Below are positions 8,224-17,894 of a stretch of DNA of 64,000 bases, one piece after another. The notes beneath the pieces are model-generated. The model was not told where the DNA came from. It saw only the letters and a list, made by a program, of their open reading frames with translations, and ran no database searches. Source of the DNA: Acetobacter oryzifermentans (lineage in GTDB: Bacteria > Pseudomonadota > Alphaproteobacteria > Acetobacterales > Acetobacteraceae); assembly GCF_001628715.1 (NCBI RefSeq), contig NZ_CP011120.1, positions 1,178,001-1,242,000 on the forward strand, written 5' to 3'. The position numbers and the translations under genes were made by a program. Numbering within the stretch: the first letter of the stretch is position 1; every line of letters starts with the position of its first letter.

Positions 8224-10005
8224 TCACGGCCTCTTGAGAGGTGCGCATGCTGTTTTCAGCCATTTCTGTGCATCAGATGGCAGGTGAGGGCCTACCTGAT
8301 CCAAGATTTGAGCATGGTACGCGTCCAGCACGGCGGTATCTTCCGGGCCTAACAGGGCGAGGTCAATCAGCCGCCTGTCAAAAGGAGCCAATGTAAGGGT
8401 TTCAAATGCCAGAAAAGCTCGATCGGAATGCGGCATGTCATTCCGGCGGATCATTACCAGTGTTTCCAGACGAATGCCGTAGGCATCGGGTTTGTAAAAG
8501 CCCGGTTCGTTGGAAATCACCATGCCTTCTTCCAGCGTAATGGGAGAAGGCATTTTAGAAATACGTGCAGGCCCTTCATGCACGGAAAGAAAGCTGCCGA
8601 CACCGTGGCCGGTGCCGTGGTCATAATCCAACCCAGCCTGCCACAGGTCAAACCGTGCCAGTGCATCTAGCGCGTGGCCTTTGGTGCCAACAGGAAACCG
8701 CGCACGGCCCAAACGTAAATTACCTTTGAGCACGCGGGTAAATACGTCTTTCAAGCTGGCCGGTGGCGCATCAGGGCCTGTCCAGACAGTGCGGGTAACA
8801 TCGGTTGTGCCTTCGGGGTACTGGCCACCGCTATCAATCAGATAAACTTCGTTATTCTGAAGTTTTCGGTCACTTTCCGGCGTAACGCGGTAATGAATAA
8901 TGGCTCCATTGGGGCCAGAACCGGAAATGGCGGGAAAGGATTCCTCCCGGTAGTCCTTCCCTTCAGCACGAAAGGCATCAAGCCGTGTGGCGGCTTCAAG
9001 CTCTGTGCAGTTGCGGCCCTTTGTATCCAGCCAATGCAGGAAACGACAAAGTGCGACACCATCACGCAGATGGGCTGTGCGCATGCCCATCTGTTCCACT
9101 TTGTTTTTGCGGGCCTTGGGCAGCAGGCACGGGTCTGGTGTTTCCTGCACTGTTGCGCCGTGGCAGGTGAGCGTTTGGCCAAACCAGACGGCATTGCTGG
9201 CAGGATCTACACCAACGGTTTTGCTTTTCAGGGTTGCCAGAATCTGCTCCATCTCCTGCGGTGCATGCACGCGCACGGAAGAGCCAAGCCATTCCTTAAT
9301 GTTTGTCGGGATTTTTTCTGGCTTTATAAATAGATCGACTGAGTTGTTTGCATGCACCAGCGCAAATGCCAAAGCTACGGGTGTGCAGGGAATATCGGAG
9401 CCTCGAATATTCAGTAGCCACGCAATAGAGGCGGAATCGCTCAGAACCGCAGCATCCTGACCATTCTGGGTAAGAATTGCAGCAATTTCCTGCCGTTTTT
9501 CGGCAGAGCTGCGGCCAGCAAAGGCCAGCGGGTGCATACAGGCTGGGGCAGAGGGAAAAGCCGGGCGATCTGCCCAGATATCATCCACCAGATTGCGGGA
9601 TGTTGGCACCAGTATGACGCCGCTTTGGGCTACAAACGGGCGTAGTTCCGCGGCACTCATCACACGCGGATCGTAACCTACGCGGGTTTCTGGTTTGGCT
9701 TGCTCCTTCAGCCACATGGCCGGAGGTGTCTGGCTGATATGCAGGCGTTGCCAGCACGTACCGTCCACCTGTTGATCCATCTGGGTAATGTAACGACCAT
9801 CAGAAAACACAGCGGCTGTATGGGGTAGCACAATGGCTATGCCTGCGCTGCCCGTAAAACCAGTTAACCATGCCAGACGTTCAGCACAGGCTGGTGTGTA
9901 TTCCCCCAAAAACTCATCGCTATGGGGCACAATCAGGCCATCCAACCCCTCGTTTTGCAAAAGGGTGCGTAGCGCAGCCAACCGGGCGGAAGATGCAGAC
10001 GTCAT
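8224..10005 (-). CDS. pepP: Xaa-Pro aminopeptidase (M24B, three-domain type)
   Basis: It removes an N-terminal residue preceding proline. At 593 residues it matches the long XPNPEP1-like form: two creatinase-like N-terminal domains (GLIVPHSDEFLGEYTPACAE; SDGRYITQMDQQ) then the pita-bread catalytic domain. The five metal ligands are visible in LIDSGGQYPEGTTDVTRTV (two Asp), HGTGHGVGSFLSVHEGP (His), ISNEPGFY (Glu) and IRLETLVMI (Glu). No signal peptide is seen, so it should be cytoplasmic. AGGACA lies about 10 nt before ATG 10005. Confidence 0.94.
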   Translation of the reverse strand: MTSASSARLAALRTLLQNEGLDGLIVPHSDEFLGEYTPACAERLAWLTGFTGSAGIAIVLPHTAAVFSDGRYITQMDQQVDGTCWQRLHISQTPPAMWLKEQAKPETRVGYDPRVMSAAELRPFVAQSGVILVPTSRNLVDDIWADRPAFPSAPACMHPLAFAGRSSAEKRQEIAAILTQNGQDAAVLSDSASIAWLLNIRGSDIPCTPVALAFALVHANNSVDLFIKPEKIPTNIKEWLGSSVRVHAPQEMEQILATLKSKTVGVDPASNAVWFGQTLTCHGATVQETPDPCLLPKARKNKVEQMGMRTAHLRDGVALCRFLHWLDTKGRNCTELEAATRLDAFRAEGKDYREESFPAISGSGPNGAIIHYRVTPESDRKLQNNEVYLIDSGGQYPEGTTDVTRTVWTGPDAPPASLKDVFTRVLKGNLRLGRARFPVGTKGHALDALARFDLWQAGLDYDHGTGHGVGSFLSVHEGPARISKMPSPITLEEGMVISNEPGFYKPDAYGIRLETLVMIRRNDMPHSDRAFLAFETLTLAPFDRRLIDLALLGPEDTAVLDAYHAQILDQVGPHLPSDAQKWLKTACAPLKRP

Positions 10006-10047
10006 GAAAACTGTGTCCTGAAATAACGTAGGAAAAGAAAAGGCTGA

Positions 10048-10968
10048 TCAGGCTGTTTTTCGAACAGGAAGAACCGGACGGCGTAGAATAAGGGTGGCCC
10101 ATTCTCCTTCTGTCAATTCCTGCTCAAGAACCAGCCCCTGCCGCCGATGCGCGGCTAACACCATACGTACCTGTGTGCGCAACAACCCTGCCAGAATAAC
10201 TGTGCCGCCGGGGGCCAGATACCGTGCCAGATCTTTGGCCATTAGGCACAAAGGGCGGGCCAGAATGTTGGCAAAAACCAGATCAAACGGTGCGGCCTTC
10301 CAGATAGCAGGCGTTTGCCACCCATTGCCCAAGCGGCATGTAAGCACGCGCCCAAGCTGGTTACGCTTGGCATTTTGTGCCGCTACGCGCACAGACCACG
10401 GCTCAATATCCACTGCCAGCACCTTTTGGTGCAGCAATGCCGCAGCAGCCATGGCCAGAATACCGGTGCCGCAGCCCAGATCCAAAATCCGGCGAGGGCG
10501 ACGGTAAGCCACACGCTCCAACGCGCGCAGGCACCCGCGGGTGGAGCCATGCTCGCCTGATCCAAAAGCTACGCCCGCATCCAGCGTGAGCACAATTCGG
10601 GTGGCATTTTTAGAATCGGGCAAATGCGTGCCACGCACCACAAAACGGCGTCCCACTTCCTGTTCGGGAAAAGCCTCATACGTACGGGCCAGCCAGCCTT
10701 CTGCTTCCGTGCTGGTGCGTTCCAGTGGAGCGGTAACGCCACTTGTCAGTTCGGCCAGCACAAGGCTGGCGGTTAGTTCATCTTCCCGGTGTCCGGTATC
10801 TTTCACGCCTTCTACCCGCCACAAGGTGCCTTCCGGGTTGGCCTCAAAAATACCAACCGTGGCACACACGCTGCCAATGGCGTTTTCGTAAGCTTCCACC
10901 GCCGCTTCCGGCACAGTGACAGAAATGGTTTCAAGGCTGGTGGCATGACGGCGGGTAGGAGGAGCCAT
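10048..10968 (-). CDS. prmA: Ribosomal protein L11 methyltransferase
   Basis: PrmA trimethylates ribosomal protein L11. The 306-residue protein has a PrmA-like N-terminal half, then an SAM-binding class I fold: FGSGEHGSTRGCLRAL, LDLGCGTGILAMAAA (motif I) and DLVFANILARPL, where N is the substrate-side residue of the family. Its ATG overlaps the stop of pcrA by one base (TAATG), so translation is probably coupled to the helicase gene upstream. Confidence 0.95.
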   Translation of the reverse strand: MAPPTRRHATSLETISVTVPEAAVEAYENAIGSVCATVGIFEANPEGTLWRVEGVKDTGHREDELTASLVLAELTSGVTAPLERTSTEAEGWLARTYEAFPEQEVGRRFVVRGTHLPDSKNATRIVLTLDAGVAFGSGEHGSTRGCLRALERVAYRRPRRILDLGCGTGILAMAAAALLHQKVLAVDIEPWSVRVAAQNAKRNQLGRVLTCRLGNGWQTPAIWKAAPFDLVFANILARPLCLMAKDLARYLAPGGTVILAGLLRTQVRMVLAAHRRQGLVLEQELTEGEWATLILRRPVLPVRKTA

Positions 10969-13199
10969 TAGATTTTCTCGATAAAGGATGAAAGAAGACG
11001 TTTGGTGCCGACAGATTCAAAAGACACTTCAACATGGTGCCGATCTGCCGAAATAACGATGCCTTCCCCAAAGCGGGGGTGGCGTACATGGTCACCCAGT
11101 TGCAGTGCCGGTGCGGCTTCCAGCATGGGGTCTTTTCTGCGGCGGGCAATAATGGGGCCGTTATCAAACACGGATTCGGAAAGGTTAAGGCCTTGCCGTT
11201 GGAACGTACCGCCTTCATCATGGCGAACCACGTGTTCATCTGGCAGTTCGTCTAAAAAGCGGCTGGGCATGGAAGGCTGCCAGTTGGCGTAAATACGCCG
11301 ACGGCCAGCATGAAAGATAATGGCTTCCTGCCGTGCGCGTGTAATGCCCACGTAAGCCAGCCTGCGTTCTTCCTCCAGCCCTTTCAGGCCACCTTCATCC
11401 AACGTGCGTTGAGAGGGAAAAACACCTTCCTCCCACCCGGGCAGAAAGACTGTATCGAATTCAAGCCCTTTGGCGCCATGCAGAGTCATGATGGACAGGT
11501 AATCATCCTGCCCGTTTTCATCATGATCCATCACAAGGGCAACGTGTTCTAAAAACTCGCCCAGCGTTCCAAAATCAGCCAGCGCACGTGTTAGTTCCTT
11601 CAGGTTTTCCAGCCGCCCCGGCGCATCGGGGGAGCGGTCCTGCCGCCACATATCCAGATACCCGCTTTCTTCCAGCAGGTGTTCAACAGCCACCACATGG
11701 CCTTCACGTGCTAAAATATCGCGTGTGCTGGCAAAGGCTTCCATCAACTGGCGTAAATGGGCGGCGGATTTTCCTTTTAGCGCGTTATCTTCCAGCAGCT
11801 TTTCCGTGCCGCCGGTAAGGGGCATGCTGTTGGCGCGGGCAGCAGCATGCAGCTTTTGCAACCCGGCAGGGCCAACGCCGCGTTTGGGTACATTGATAAT
11901 ACGCTCAAACGCCAGATCATCCGCCGGTTGGCTTAGCACGCGCATATAGGCCAGTGCATCACGTATTTCTGCACGTTCATAAAAACGCAGGCCACCTACA
12001 ATGCGATAGGGTAGGCCAGTTTGCATAAGCCGTTCTTCAAACGCGCGGGTTTGAAAGCCCGCACGCACCAGAATGGCTATTTCTTTTAAAGCGTGGCCTT
12101 GTGCGCGTAGTTTTTCTGCCTGTTCGCATACCATGCGGGCTTCTGTATCCGAATCCCACACACCAAGAACGCTAACTTTTTTACCTTCTGCATCTTCTCT
12201 GCCAGGGCGAAGTGTCTTGCCTAACCGTTCGCTATTATGGGCGATAAGCCCTGCGGCAGCCCCCAGAATATGCCGGGTAGAGCGATAATTGCGTTCCAGC
12301 CGCACAACCTTGGCGGAGGGAAAATCTTTTTCAAACCGCAGAATGTTTTCAACTTCTGCACCACGCCATGAGTAGATGGATTGGTCATCATCCCCCACGC
12401 AGCAGATATTGGCCGGGCCTTCTGCGTGTTTGGCCAGCAGACGCAGCCAGAGGTATTGAATGGTGTTGGTATCCTGATACTCATCCACCAGAATGTAACG
12501 GAACAGGCGATGATACTGTGCCAACACATCAGGCCGTGTGCGCAAAATTTCGGTCACATGCAGCATCAGATCACCAAAATCGCAGGCGTTCAGTTGCTTC
12601 AGGCGGGCCTGATACGCGGTGTAAATGGCGCGGGCGTGGCCGTTGGCAAAGTCCGAATCCTCGGAGGGGGTAATGCGCTCTGGTGTAAGCCCACGGTCTT
12701 TCCAGCGCTGAATAACGCCTAAAAGGCCAGGAGCAGGCCAGCGTTTGATATCAATCTGCCACGGGGCCATAACCTGTTTGAGCAGGCGCAGCTGGTCATC
12801 CGTATCCAGAATTGTAAAGCTTTGTGTGAGCCCCACATATTCGGCATGGCGGCGCAGCATACGCGCACACAGGGCATGAAATGTGCCTAACCATAGCCCT
12901 TCTGCCGGACTGCCCAAAAGCAGCCCAATACGCTCACGCATTTCTCGCGCAGCTTTATTGGTAAAGGTTACTGTCAGGATCTGCCATGGCTTGGCGCGGC
13001 CTGTCAGCAGGATATGCGCAAAGCGGGTGGTTAAAACCCGTGTTTTGCCTGTGCCAGCACCAGCCAGCACCAGCAAAGGGCCATCCGTTGTTTCAATAGC
13101 AGCGCGCTGTTCGGGGTTAAGACGAGCCAGATAACTGTCACCCGATGCAGACGGAGATGAAAAAAGCGGGGCGGAGGGGTGTTCGGACGTATTCACCAT
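10968..13199 (-). CDS. uvrD: UvrD/PcrA-type ATP-dependent 3'-5' DNA helicase
   Basis: This SF1A helicase of 743 residues should act in nucleotide excision repair and replication-fork processing. Motifs in order are LNPEQRAAI (Q), LAGAGTGKT (Walker A), VDEYQDTN (II), GDDDQSIYSWRGA (III), LERNYRST (IV), TLHGAKGLEFD (V) and RRLAYVGITRAR (VI). The end, LGDHVRHPRFGEGIV, is the PcrA-like Tudor-like tail that contacts RNA polymerase in relatives. ATG 13199 is used; the upstream 40-codon extension crosses the divergent radC start region and lacks family similarity. It is coupled to prmA. Confidence 0.95.
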   Translation of the reverse strand: MVNTSEHPSAPLFSSPSASGDSYLARLNPEQRAAIETTDGPLLVLAGAGTGKTRVLTTRFAHILLTGRAKPWQILTVTFTNKAAREMRERIGLLLGSPAEGLWLGTFHALCARMLRRHAEYVGLTQSFTILDTDDQLRLLKQVMAPWQIDIKRWPAPGLLGVIQRWKDRGLTPERITPSEDSDFANGHARAIYTAYQARLKQLNACDFGDLMLHVTEILRTRPDVLAQYHRLFRYILVDEYQDTNTIQYLWLRLLAKHAEGPANICCVGDDDQSIYSWRGAEVENILRFEKDFPSAKVVRLERNYRSTRHILGAAAGLIAHNSERLGKTLRPGREDAEGKKVSVLGVWDSDTEARMVCEQAEKLRAQGHALKEIAILVRAGFQTRAFEERLMQTGLPYRIVGGLRFYERAEIRDALAYMRVLSQPADDLAFERIINVPKRGVGPAGLQKLHAAARANSMPLTGGTEKLLEDNALKGKSAAHLRQLMEAFASTRDILAREGHVVAVEHLLEESGYLDMWRQDRSPDAPGRLENLKELTRALADFGTLGEFLEHVALVMDHDENGQDDYLSIMTLHGAKGLEFDTVFLPGWEEGVFPSQRTLDEGGLKGLEEERRLAYVGITRARQEAIIFHAGRRRIYANWQPSMPSRFLDELPDEHVVRHDEGGTFQRQGLNLSESVFDNGPIIARRRKDPMLEAAPALQLGDHVRHPRFGEGIVISADRHHVEVSFESVGTKRLLSSFIEKI

Positions 13200-13244
13200 G
13201 CCTTTATATAAGCATGTGCGCTTCAGGCCAAACGGAGCAATGGA

Positions 13245-14069
13245 ATGGGGAGACAGTCGGCTGAGCAGAAAAGGCAAAAAAAGCCCAGCAGCTTTGCAGT
13301 AAAGGCTGACACAACCCAAGGTTGTTTAAATGCGCCGCAAGGTGCCATGCCTGTTTTTGAAAGCACCGGCCCTACAGGGCATCGCAAACGTATGCGCCAA
13401 CGCGTGTTGGCCCAGGGCGCAGCTTCCTTGGCTGATTACGAATTGCTGGAAATGCTGTTATATGTCGGGATTCCACGTAAAGATACAAAGCCCTTGGCAA
13501 AAAGCCTTATCAATACGTTTGGTACTTTGCAGGCTGTGCTGGAAGCAGGAGAAGAAAATCTGCGCCAGATCAGTGGTGTTACACGGGCAAGTGTCGCAGT
13601 ATTGCAAGATGTGGCCTGCGTGGCAGACCGGTTGCCAGAGAGTGGTGAGGAATCACGCCAGTTTTTGGGCAACTGGGACAGTATTTTAGAATATGCAGAT
13701 GTTTATCTGGCAAATGCCCCCAGAGGGCAGGTGCGTGCCTTGTTTCTGGATAGCCGCAACCAGTTAATTGCCGATGAAACGGTGCCAGCGTTTTTGCATG
13801 AAGGCAGCAGCCATGAGGCTATGGCCTGTATTCGGCAGGCTGTGGCGTTGGTTTTGCAACGTGCATTGGCTTTGCATGCCTGTGCGTTGGTAACTGTGGA
13901 TTTGGTGGCAGAAAATCAAACGCTGGATCAAAGCCTTGCGCAAAATGCGCCTTTTGTAAGGGAATTGCAGCGTAGCGCCCCATTGTTGGCGGTGGAGGTG
14001 CATGATCATATTACCATTGGGTGGGGTGAATGGCGTAGCTTTAACCACCACGCAGGGCCGAAATTTTGA
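13245..14069 (+). CDS. RadC-family protein with degenerate JAMM site (first of tandem pair)
   Basis: This 274-residue protein has RadC architecture: a basic N-terminus, a helix-hairpin-helix-like part (FGTLQAVLEAGEENLRQISGV) and a JAB/MPN-like domain starting VRALFLDSRNQLIADETV. The zinc motif is gone. By alignment with the next gene, the two His are Thr217 and Asp219, the Ser is Leu227 and the Asp is Ser230. The fold ending (EVHDHITIG) survives. It is therefore a likely pseudoenzyme or structural partner. GGAG lies 7 nt before ATG 13245. It overlaps the following radC by 4 nt and is divergent from uvrD, only 45 bp away. Confidence 0.85.
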   Translation: MGRQSAEQKRQKKPSSFAVKADTTQGCLNAPQGAMPVFESTGPTGHRKRMRQRVLAQGAASLADYELLEMLLYVGIPRKDTKPLAKSLINTFGTLQAVLEAGEENLRQISGVTRASVAVLQDVACVADRLPESGEESRQFLGNWDSILEYADVYLANAPRGQVRALFLDSRNQLIADETVPAFLHEGSSHEAMACIRQAVALVLQRALALHACALVTVDLVAENQTLDQSLAQNAPFVRELQRSAPLLAVEVHDHITIGWGEWRSFNHHAGPKF

Positions 14070-14830
14070 CGCGCCCACCTACAAAACCCGAAAAAAAAGC
14101 GACAAGTCAATTTGCTGATGCCACGCATTTTCGGCTGAATGTTTCAACTGCGGAAGCTATTGCGTTTCCAGCCGAAATTTATGGCGGCACAGTGCCAGAA
14201 GCTTCTGGGGCGGAAGAAACGGATTTTTCTCTGCTATGCAGGCTTATAGTACAGGCACAGCCGCGTAATGCTAAAGCACAGGAACAGGCGCAGAACTTAT
14301 TACATGAATATGGAAACCTATCCGCAGTAATGGCAGCTATAAGCTGGCAGGAGCCAAGTAAAAGCATAAAGGCATTGCCAGAGGCTGCACGCGTTTTGCT
14401 GATGTTGGCGCGTGAAACTGGGTTGCGTATCCAACGCGCAAGATTACGCCGTTCTGGCATACTGGCTGATAGCACACAGCTTTATGCGTATTTACGGGCT
14501 GTTATGGGGCCTGAAAAGCGCGAACAGGTGCGCGTATTGTTTCTAAATGAAAAGCACCAGCTTCTGGTTGATGATGTTATGGGGCAGGGCACGGTGGATC
14601 ATACGCCTGTTTACCCGCGGGAAATTGTATCACGCGCCTTGCAGCTCAAAGCTACTATTCTGGTGTTGGTGCATAATCACCCAAGCGGAGACCCAACGCC
14701 TTCAGCCGATGATGTGGTGATGACAACGCAAATTTGTGGTGCAGCAAAAATTATGAATATCCACGTATGGGATCATATTATTGTTGCCGGAGAAAAGCTG
14801 TTGAGCATGCGTGAAGCAGGGCTTCTGTAA
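14066..14830 (+). CDS. radC: RadC-family JAB-domain protein with intact JAMM motif (second of tandem pair)
   Basis: The 254-residue protein keeps the RadC signature: VRVLFLNEKHQLLVDD, YPREIVSRALQL, then HNHPSGDPTPSADD with His203, His205, Ser213 and Asp216 as JAMM residues, and DHIIVAGEKLLSM. RadC was named for a DNA-repair phenotype, but its true activity is unsettled; the JAMM site predicts a zinc hydrolase. The start is a TTG at 14066 that overlaps the previous stop (TTGA); no in-frame ATG lies near the N-terminus. Co-translation with the degenerate paralogue suggests they work together. Confidence 0.92.
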   Translation: MTRPPTKPEKKATSQFADATHFRLNVSTAEAIAFPAEIYGGTVPEASGAEETDFSLLCRLIVQAQPRNAKAQEQAQNLLHEYGNLSAVMAAISWQEPSKSIKALPEAARVLLMLARETGLRIQRARLRRSGILADSTQLYAYLRAVMGPEKREQVRVLFLNEKHQLLVDDVMGQGTVDHTPVYPREIVSRALQLKATILVLVHNHPSGDPTPSADDVVMTTQICGAAKIMNIHVWDHIIVAGEKLLSMREAGLL

Positions 14831-14846
14831 ATATCCTGCTTCACGC
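14809..14846. terminator. Hairpin at the convergent radC/purK ends
   Basis: A perfect 12-bp inverted repeat (GCGTGAAGCAGG at 14809-14820, CCTGCTTCACGC at 14835-14846) spans the radC stop. There is no clear T tract, so it may be an mRNA 3' stabiliser or a weak bidirectional terminator. Confidence 0.55.
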
Positions 14847-14852
14847 AGTGTC

Positions 14853-16034
14853 TTAACTGGCGGCTGTGTCTTCTTTTGGTTCCGGGGCAGCGGTTTTGGT
14901 GGCCAGTGGCCCCAAAGCATCCTGAATACCCAAATTGCCGGGAAGTGCGCCGTAGGGGAACAGAATATTCACATGCCCCATTTTACGGCCAACGCGGGCT
15001 TCTTTCTTGCCGTATAAGTGCGGAATAAAGCCTTGAGTAGCCATAATTTGTGGCAACAGAGCCATATCTTCCGGCCCAACCAGATTTTTCATGATGGCAT
15101 CAGAATGGCGCACAGCATGGGGTAAAGGCAGCCCCGCAACTGCACGGATGTGCATGTCAAACTGATCCTGTGGGCAGGCGTTCATGGTCCAGTGGCCCGA
15201 ATTATGGGGGCGGGGGGCCATTTCGTTCACCAACAGGTTGCCGGTGCGATCAACAAACATCTCAACGCCCAGAATGCCAACCAATTCCAGTTTTTCTGCA
15301 ATAGTGGTGGCCAGTTTTACGGCCTCCGCGGCAATGTTTGGATCAATAGGGGCCGGAGCTAGTGTAAGGTCTAGAATACCATTCCAGTGCCGGTTGAGCG
15401 CTGGATCAAAACACCGCACCGTACCATCGGCACTGCGCACCACCATAACGCTAATTTCGCAGGCAAAATCTACCATACCTTCTGCAACCAGAGGATGTGG
15501 TGCCAAGGCGTTAAAAGCATCTTCCAGATCATGGATATGGTGCACGCGGCGCTGGCCTTTGCCATCATATCCATTGCGGGTAGTTTTGAGAATCAGCGGT
15601 AAGCAAACTTTTTCTGCGGCTTCATGTAGGGTTTTTAGGTCTGTGACCGCGTGCCACGGTGCTAATGGGATGCCAGCAGAAGCAAAAAAAGTTTTTTCAG
15701 CCAGTCTATCTTGGCTGATGCGCAAAATATGGCCCGAAGGATGCACAGGACAGTGTGTGGCCAAAAGGTCCAACGCATCTGCACTGATGTTTTCAAACTC
15801 AAAAGTTACAACATCAACCGCGCTGGCAAATGCATCCAGTGCTACCGGATCATCATACTTGCCGCATGTTACAGCGTGAGAAACCTGAGCCGCCGGGCCA
15901 TTGGCCTCGGTTGTCAGAATATGTGTGCGAAACCCAAGGCGTGCAGCTGCAATGGCAGACATACGGCCAAGCTGGCCACCGCCCACAATGCCGATAACGG
16001 CATTGGGCTTAAGCGGAGAATGTGAGAAGGTCAT
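14853..16034 (-). CDS. purK: N5-carboxyaminoimidazole ribonucleotide synthase
   Basis: PurK uses ATP and bicarbonate to carboxylate AIR to N5-CAIR in purine synthesis. The 393-residue protein has an N-terminal Rossmann-like [19 protein letters not shown]-grasp segments ([32 protein letters not shown]) and [20 protein letters not shown], a PurK hallmark. Its ATG overlaps the purE stop by 4 nt (ATGA), so purE and purK form one coupled unit. Confidence 0.97.
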   Translation of the reverse strand: MTFSHSPLKPNAVIGIVGGGQLGRMSAIAAARLGFRTHILTTEANGPAAQVSHAVTCGKYDDPVALDAFASAVDVVTFEFENISADALDLLATHCPVHPSGHILRISQDRLAEKTFFASAGIPLAPWHAVTDLKTLHEAAEKVCLPLILKTTRNGYDGKGQRRVHHIHDLEDAFNALAPHPLVAEGMVDFACEISVMVVRSADGTVRCFDPALNRHWNGILDLTLAPAPIDPNIAAEAVKLATTIAEKLELVGILGVEMFVDRTGNLLVNEMAPRPHNSGHWTMNACPQDQFDMHIRAVAGLPLPHAVRHSDAIMKNLVGPEDMALLPQIMATQGFIPHLYGKKEARVGRKMGHVNILFPYGALPGNLGIQDALGPLATKTAAPEPKEDTAAS

Positions 16035-16579
16035 TTATCTTCGGTAATGGGGGAGTTGGGGACAGAGGCTGTTTGCAATGCACGCCATGTTTCAAGCCGC
16101 GCAGCAAGGGCCGGATTGTGCAGCGCCAGAATGGAGGCTGCCAGCAAGGCTGCATTTTTTGCCCCGGATGCACCAATAGCCAAAGTGCCCACGGGCACGC
16201 CACCGGGCATCTGCACAATAGAAAGCAGGCTGTCCATGCCTTTAAGTGCGCGGGATTCTACCGGAACACCTAAAACGGGCAGGCGTGTCCATGCCGCGCA
16301 CATACCCGGCAGATGCGCAGCCCCGCCAGCACCAGCAATAATGACGTTTAGCCCGCGTTCGGCTGCTGTGCGTGCGTAATCAGCCAGCCGATCTGGTGTG
16401 CGATGTGCTGAAACAATTAGGGTTTCATGCGGGATTTCCAGCTCGGTCAGCAATCCATCCGCATGGCGCATGGTTTCCCAATCTGACTGGCTGCCCATGA
16501 TAATCCCCACAACTGGGGCAGAGGCTGCTTTGTCATCTAAAGCATCGGAAGCGGAGGGCAGGGGGGCGGTTTCGCTCAC
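16031..16579 (-). CDS. purE: N5-carboxyaminoimidazole ribonucleotide mutase
   Basis: PurE (class I) converts N5-CAIR to CAIR, the step after PurK. The 182-residue protein carries [22 protein letters not shown] (with the catalytic His) and [14 protein letters not shown]; these are the family's active-site loops. The first 20 residues are an unconserved extension. It is the first gene of the purEK pair, with purK overlapping by ATGA. Confidence 0.97.
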   Translation of the reverse strand: MSETAPLPSASDALDDKAASAPVVGIIMGSQSDWETMRHADGLLTELEIPHETLIVSAHRTPDRLADYARTAAERGLNVIIAGAGGAAHLPGMCAAWTRLPVLGVPVESRALKGMDSLLSIVQMPGGVPVGTLAIGASGAKNAALLAASILALHNPALAARLETWRALQTASVPNSPITEDK

Positions 16580-16623
16580 GGTAGGTATCTATCCGGGTTT
16601 TCTAAAGTCTGTAACGGGGTGGT

Positions 16624-16830
16624 TTAGGCGATATCATCAGGGATCAGAAGGCTTTCAACCTTGGTGATCTGATCTTTTAACAGGAGTTTACGCTTTTTAA
16701 GCCGCTGGAGATATAGTTGATCAATAAAGGTGGTTTCATGCCCCATCCGGCTGATAACTGTATCCAGATCTCTGTGTTCACTACGCAGTTCATGCAGTTG
16801 GGCAAGCAGTAAATCGCGATCTCGCAGCAT
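16624..16830 (-). CDS. YdcH/DUF465-family small protein
   Basis: The 68-residue protein begins MLRDRDLLLAQLHELRSEHR and ends KRKLLLKDQITKVESLL; it is almost wholly charged helix with an L-x2-EH-x2-LD core typical of DUF465/YdcH. The function of the family is unknown. It lies just upstream of purEK on the same strand (44-nt gap) and divergent from a second DUF465-like gene. Confidence 0.85.
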   Translation of the reverse strand: MLRDRDLLLAQLHELRSEHRDLDTVISRMGHETTFIDQLYLQRLKKRKLLLKDQITKVESLLIPDDIA

Positions 16831-17069
16831 GATGTCCTGTCTCCTTCACCACTGATGCGGAATCGTGCGCCGGGTCTGGCGGCCCGCAGAGTGAATAGCA
16901 TGCCCGAAGCAGTGTTTACCATGTAAGAGCCGGACGCCAGCCAGGATTACAAAAAAACTTCTATGCTCAGCCCGCATGCCAGCAGGGCGTGATATATGAA
17001 ATTAACATGAACTTTCTTATCCTCGGTACGTTAGCGTTTGTGGGTCATCAATCGAGTGGAGGCACCCAA

Positions 17070-17234
17070 ATGACACGCCTTTCAAGGATCGAGAGTCTTA
17101 AATCGCGCCATTTCCGTATTGATCAGAAAATTATGAGCGAAGGTGGACGCCCCAGACCAGACGAGCGCGTGCTGATGTGCTTAAAATTACAAAAGCTACG
17201 AATAAAGGAAGAAATAGAGCGCCTTTCGGTTTAA
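17070..17234 (+). CDS. Second YdcH/DUF465-like small protein
   Basis: A 54-residue charged helical protein (SRIESLKSRHFRIDQKI, then KLQKLRIKEEIERL) resembling the DUF465 hairpin H-x2-ID/L-x2-LK pattern. The start at ATG 17070 has an ideal GGAGG at 17058-17062 with a 7-nt spacer; the longer frame from 16989 adds a hydrophobic stretch and lacks this site. It is divergent from the other DUF465 gene. Confidence 0.8.
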   Translation: MTRLSRIESLKSRHFRIDQKIMSEGGRPRPDERVLMCLKLQKLRIKEEIERLSV

Positions 17235-17303
17235 CGCCGTATTTGGCAGCTTAAATGCTTCTGAGGCAGAAAGAACGATCTTCTGCCTCAAGGCATCATT
17301 CCA

Positions 17304-17894
17304 TTAGTTTTCGGAAGAGCTAAAGCTTTCCATATCTGTTACGGGTGCAGGAATTTCCTGCCCATCACGTTCCAGACGCATATTGGCTTCGTGCACGGCA
17401 GCGTTCAGATCTGTTTGGCTGCACAGCCCCACGGTTACCGGATCACGCGGTTTGATGTTGGGGGTGTTCCAATGCTGCTTGTTGCGCACTTTGGCAATGG
17501 TATCTTTGGTAGTGCCAAGCAGCTTAACAACCTGCTGATCGCTCAGTTGCGGATAGTTGCGCAGCAGGAATGCAATGCCATCCGGACGATCATGACGTTT
17601 AGCAACAGGCGTATAACGCGCCCCCTTGGAGCGACGGCGCACAGGGTTGTTAGAAGGTAGAATTTTCAGCCGTGCGTTGGGGTCTTTTTCACAACGCTGG
17701 ATTTCTTCCTGCTTGAGCTGGTGATTCGCAACCGGATCATACCCGACAATACCATGTGCCACTTCGCCATCAGCAATGGCCTGCACTTCCAGCGGGTGCA
17801 TACCGCAAAAAGCGGCAATCTGTTCAAAACTGAGAGCAGTTTTTTCAATCAGCCACACAGCAGTTGCTTTGGGCATTAACGGTAGGGTCGTCAT
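17304..17894 (-). CDS. trcR: TrcR-type cell-cycle transcriptional regulator (DUF1013)
   Basis: The 196-residue protein matches the alphaproteobacterial DUF1013/TrcR family: a helix-turn-helix-like N-terminus (IAAFCGMHPLEVQAIADGEV), a phrase beginning VGYDPVANHQLKQEEI, and a second HTH-like part (LRNYPQLSDQQVVKLLGTTKDTI then VRNKQHWN). Family members affect cell-cycle gene expression, probably through RNA polymerase. ATG 17894 follows CAGGAA; a 48-codon upstream extension is Arg/Pro-rich leader and unlikely to be translated. The 243 bp before the Hsp20 gene holds only a GC-rich leader and that gene's terminator. Confidence 0.8.
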   Translation of the reverse strand: MTTLPLMPKATAVWLIEKTALSFEQIAAFCGMHPLEVQAIADGEVAHGIVGYDPVANHQLKQEEIQRCEKDPNARLKILPSNNPVRRRSKGARYTPVAKRHDRPDGIAFLLRNYPQLSDQQVVKLLGTTKDTIAKVRNKQHWNTPNIKPRDPVTVGLCSQTDLNAAVHEANMRLERDGQEIPAPVTDMESFSSSEN

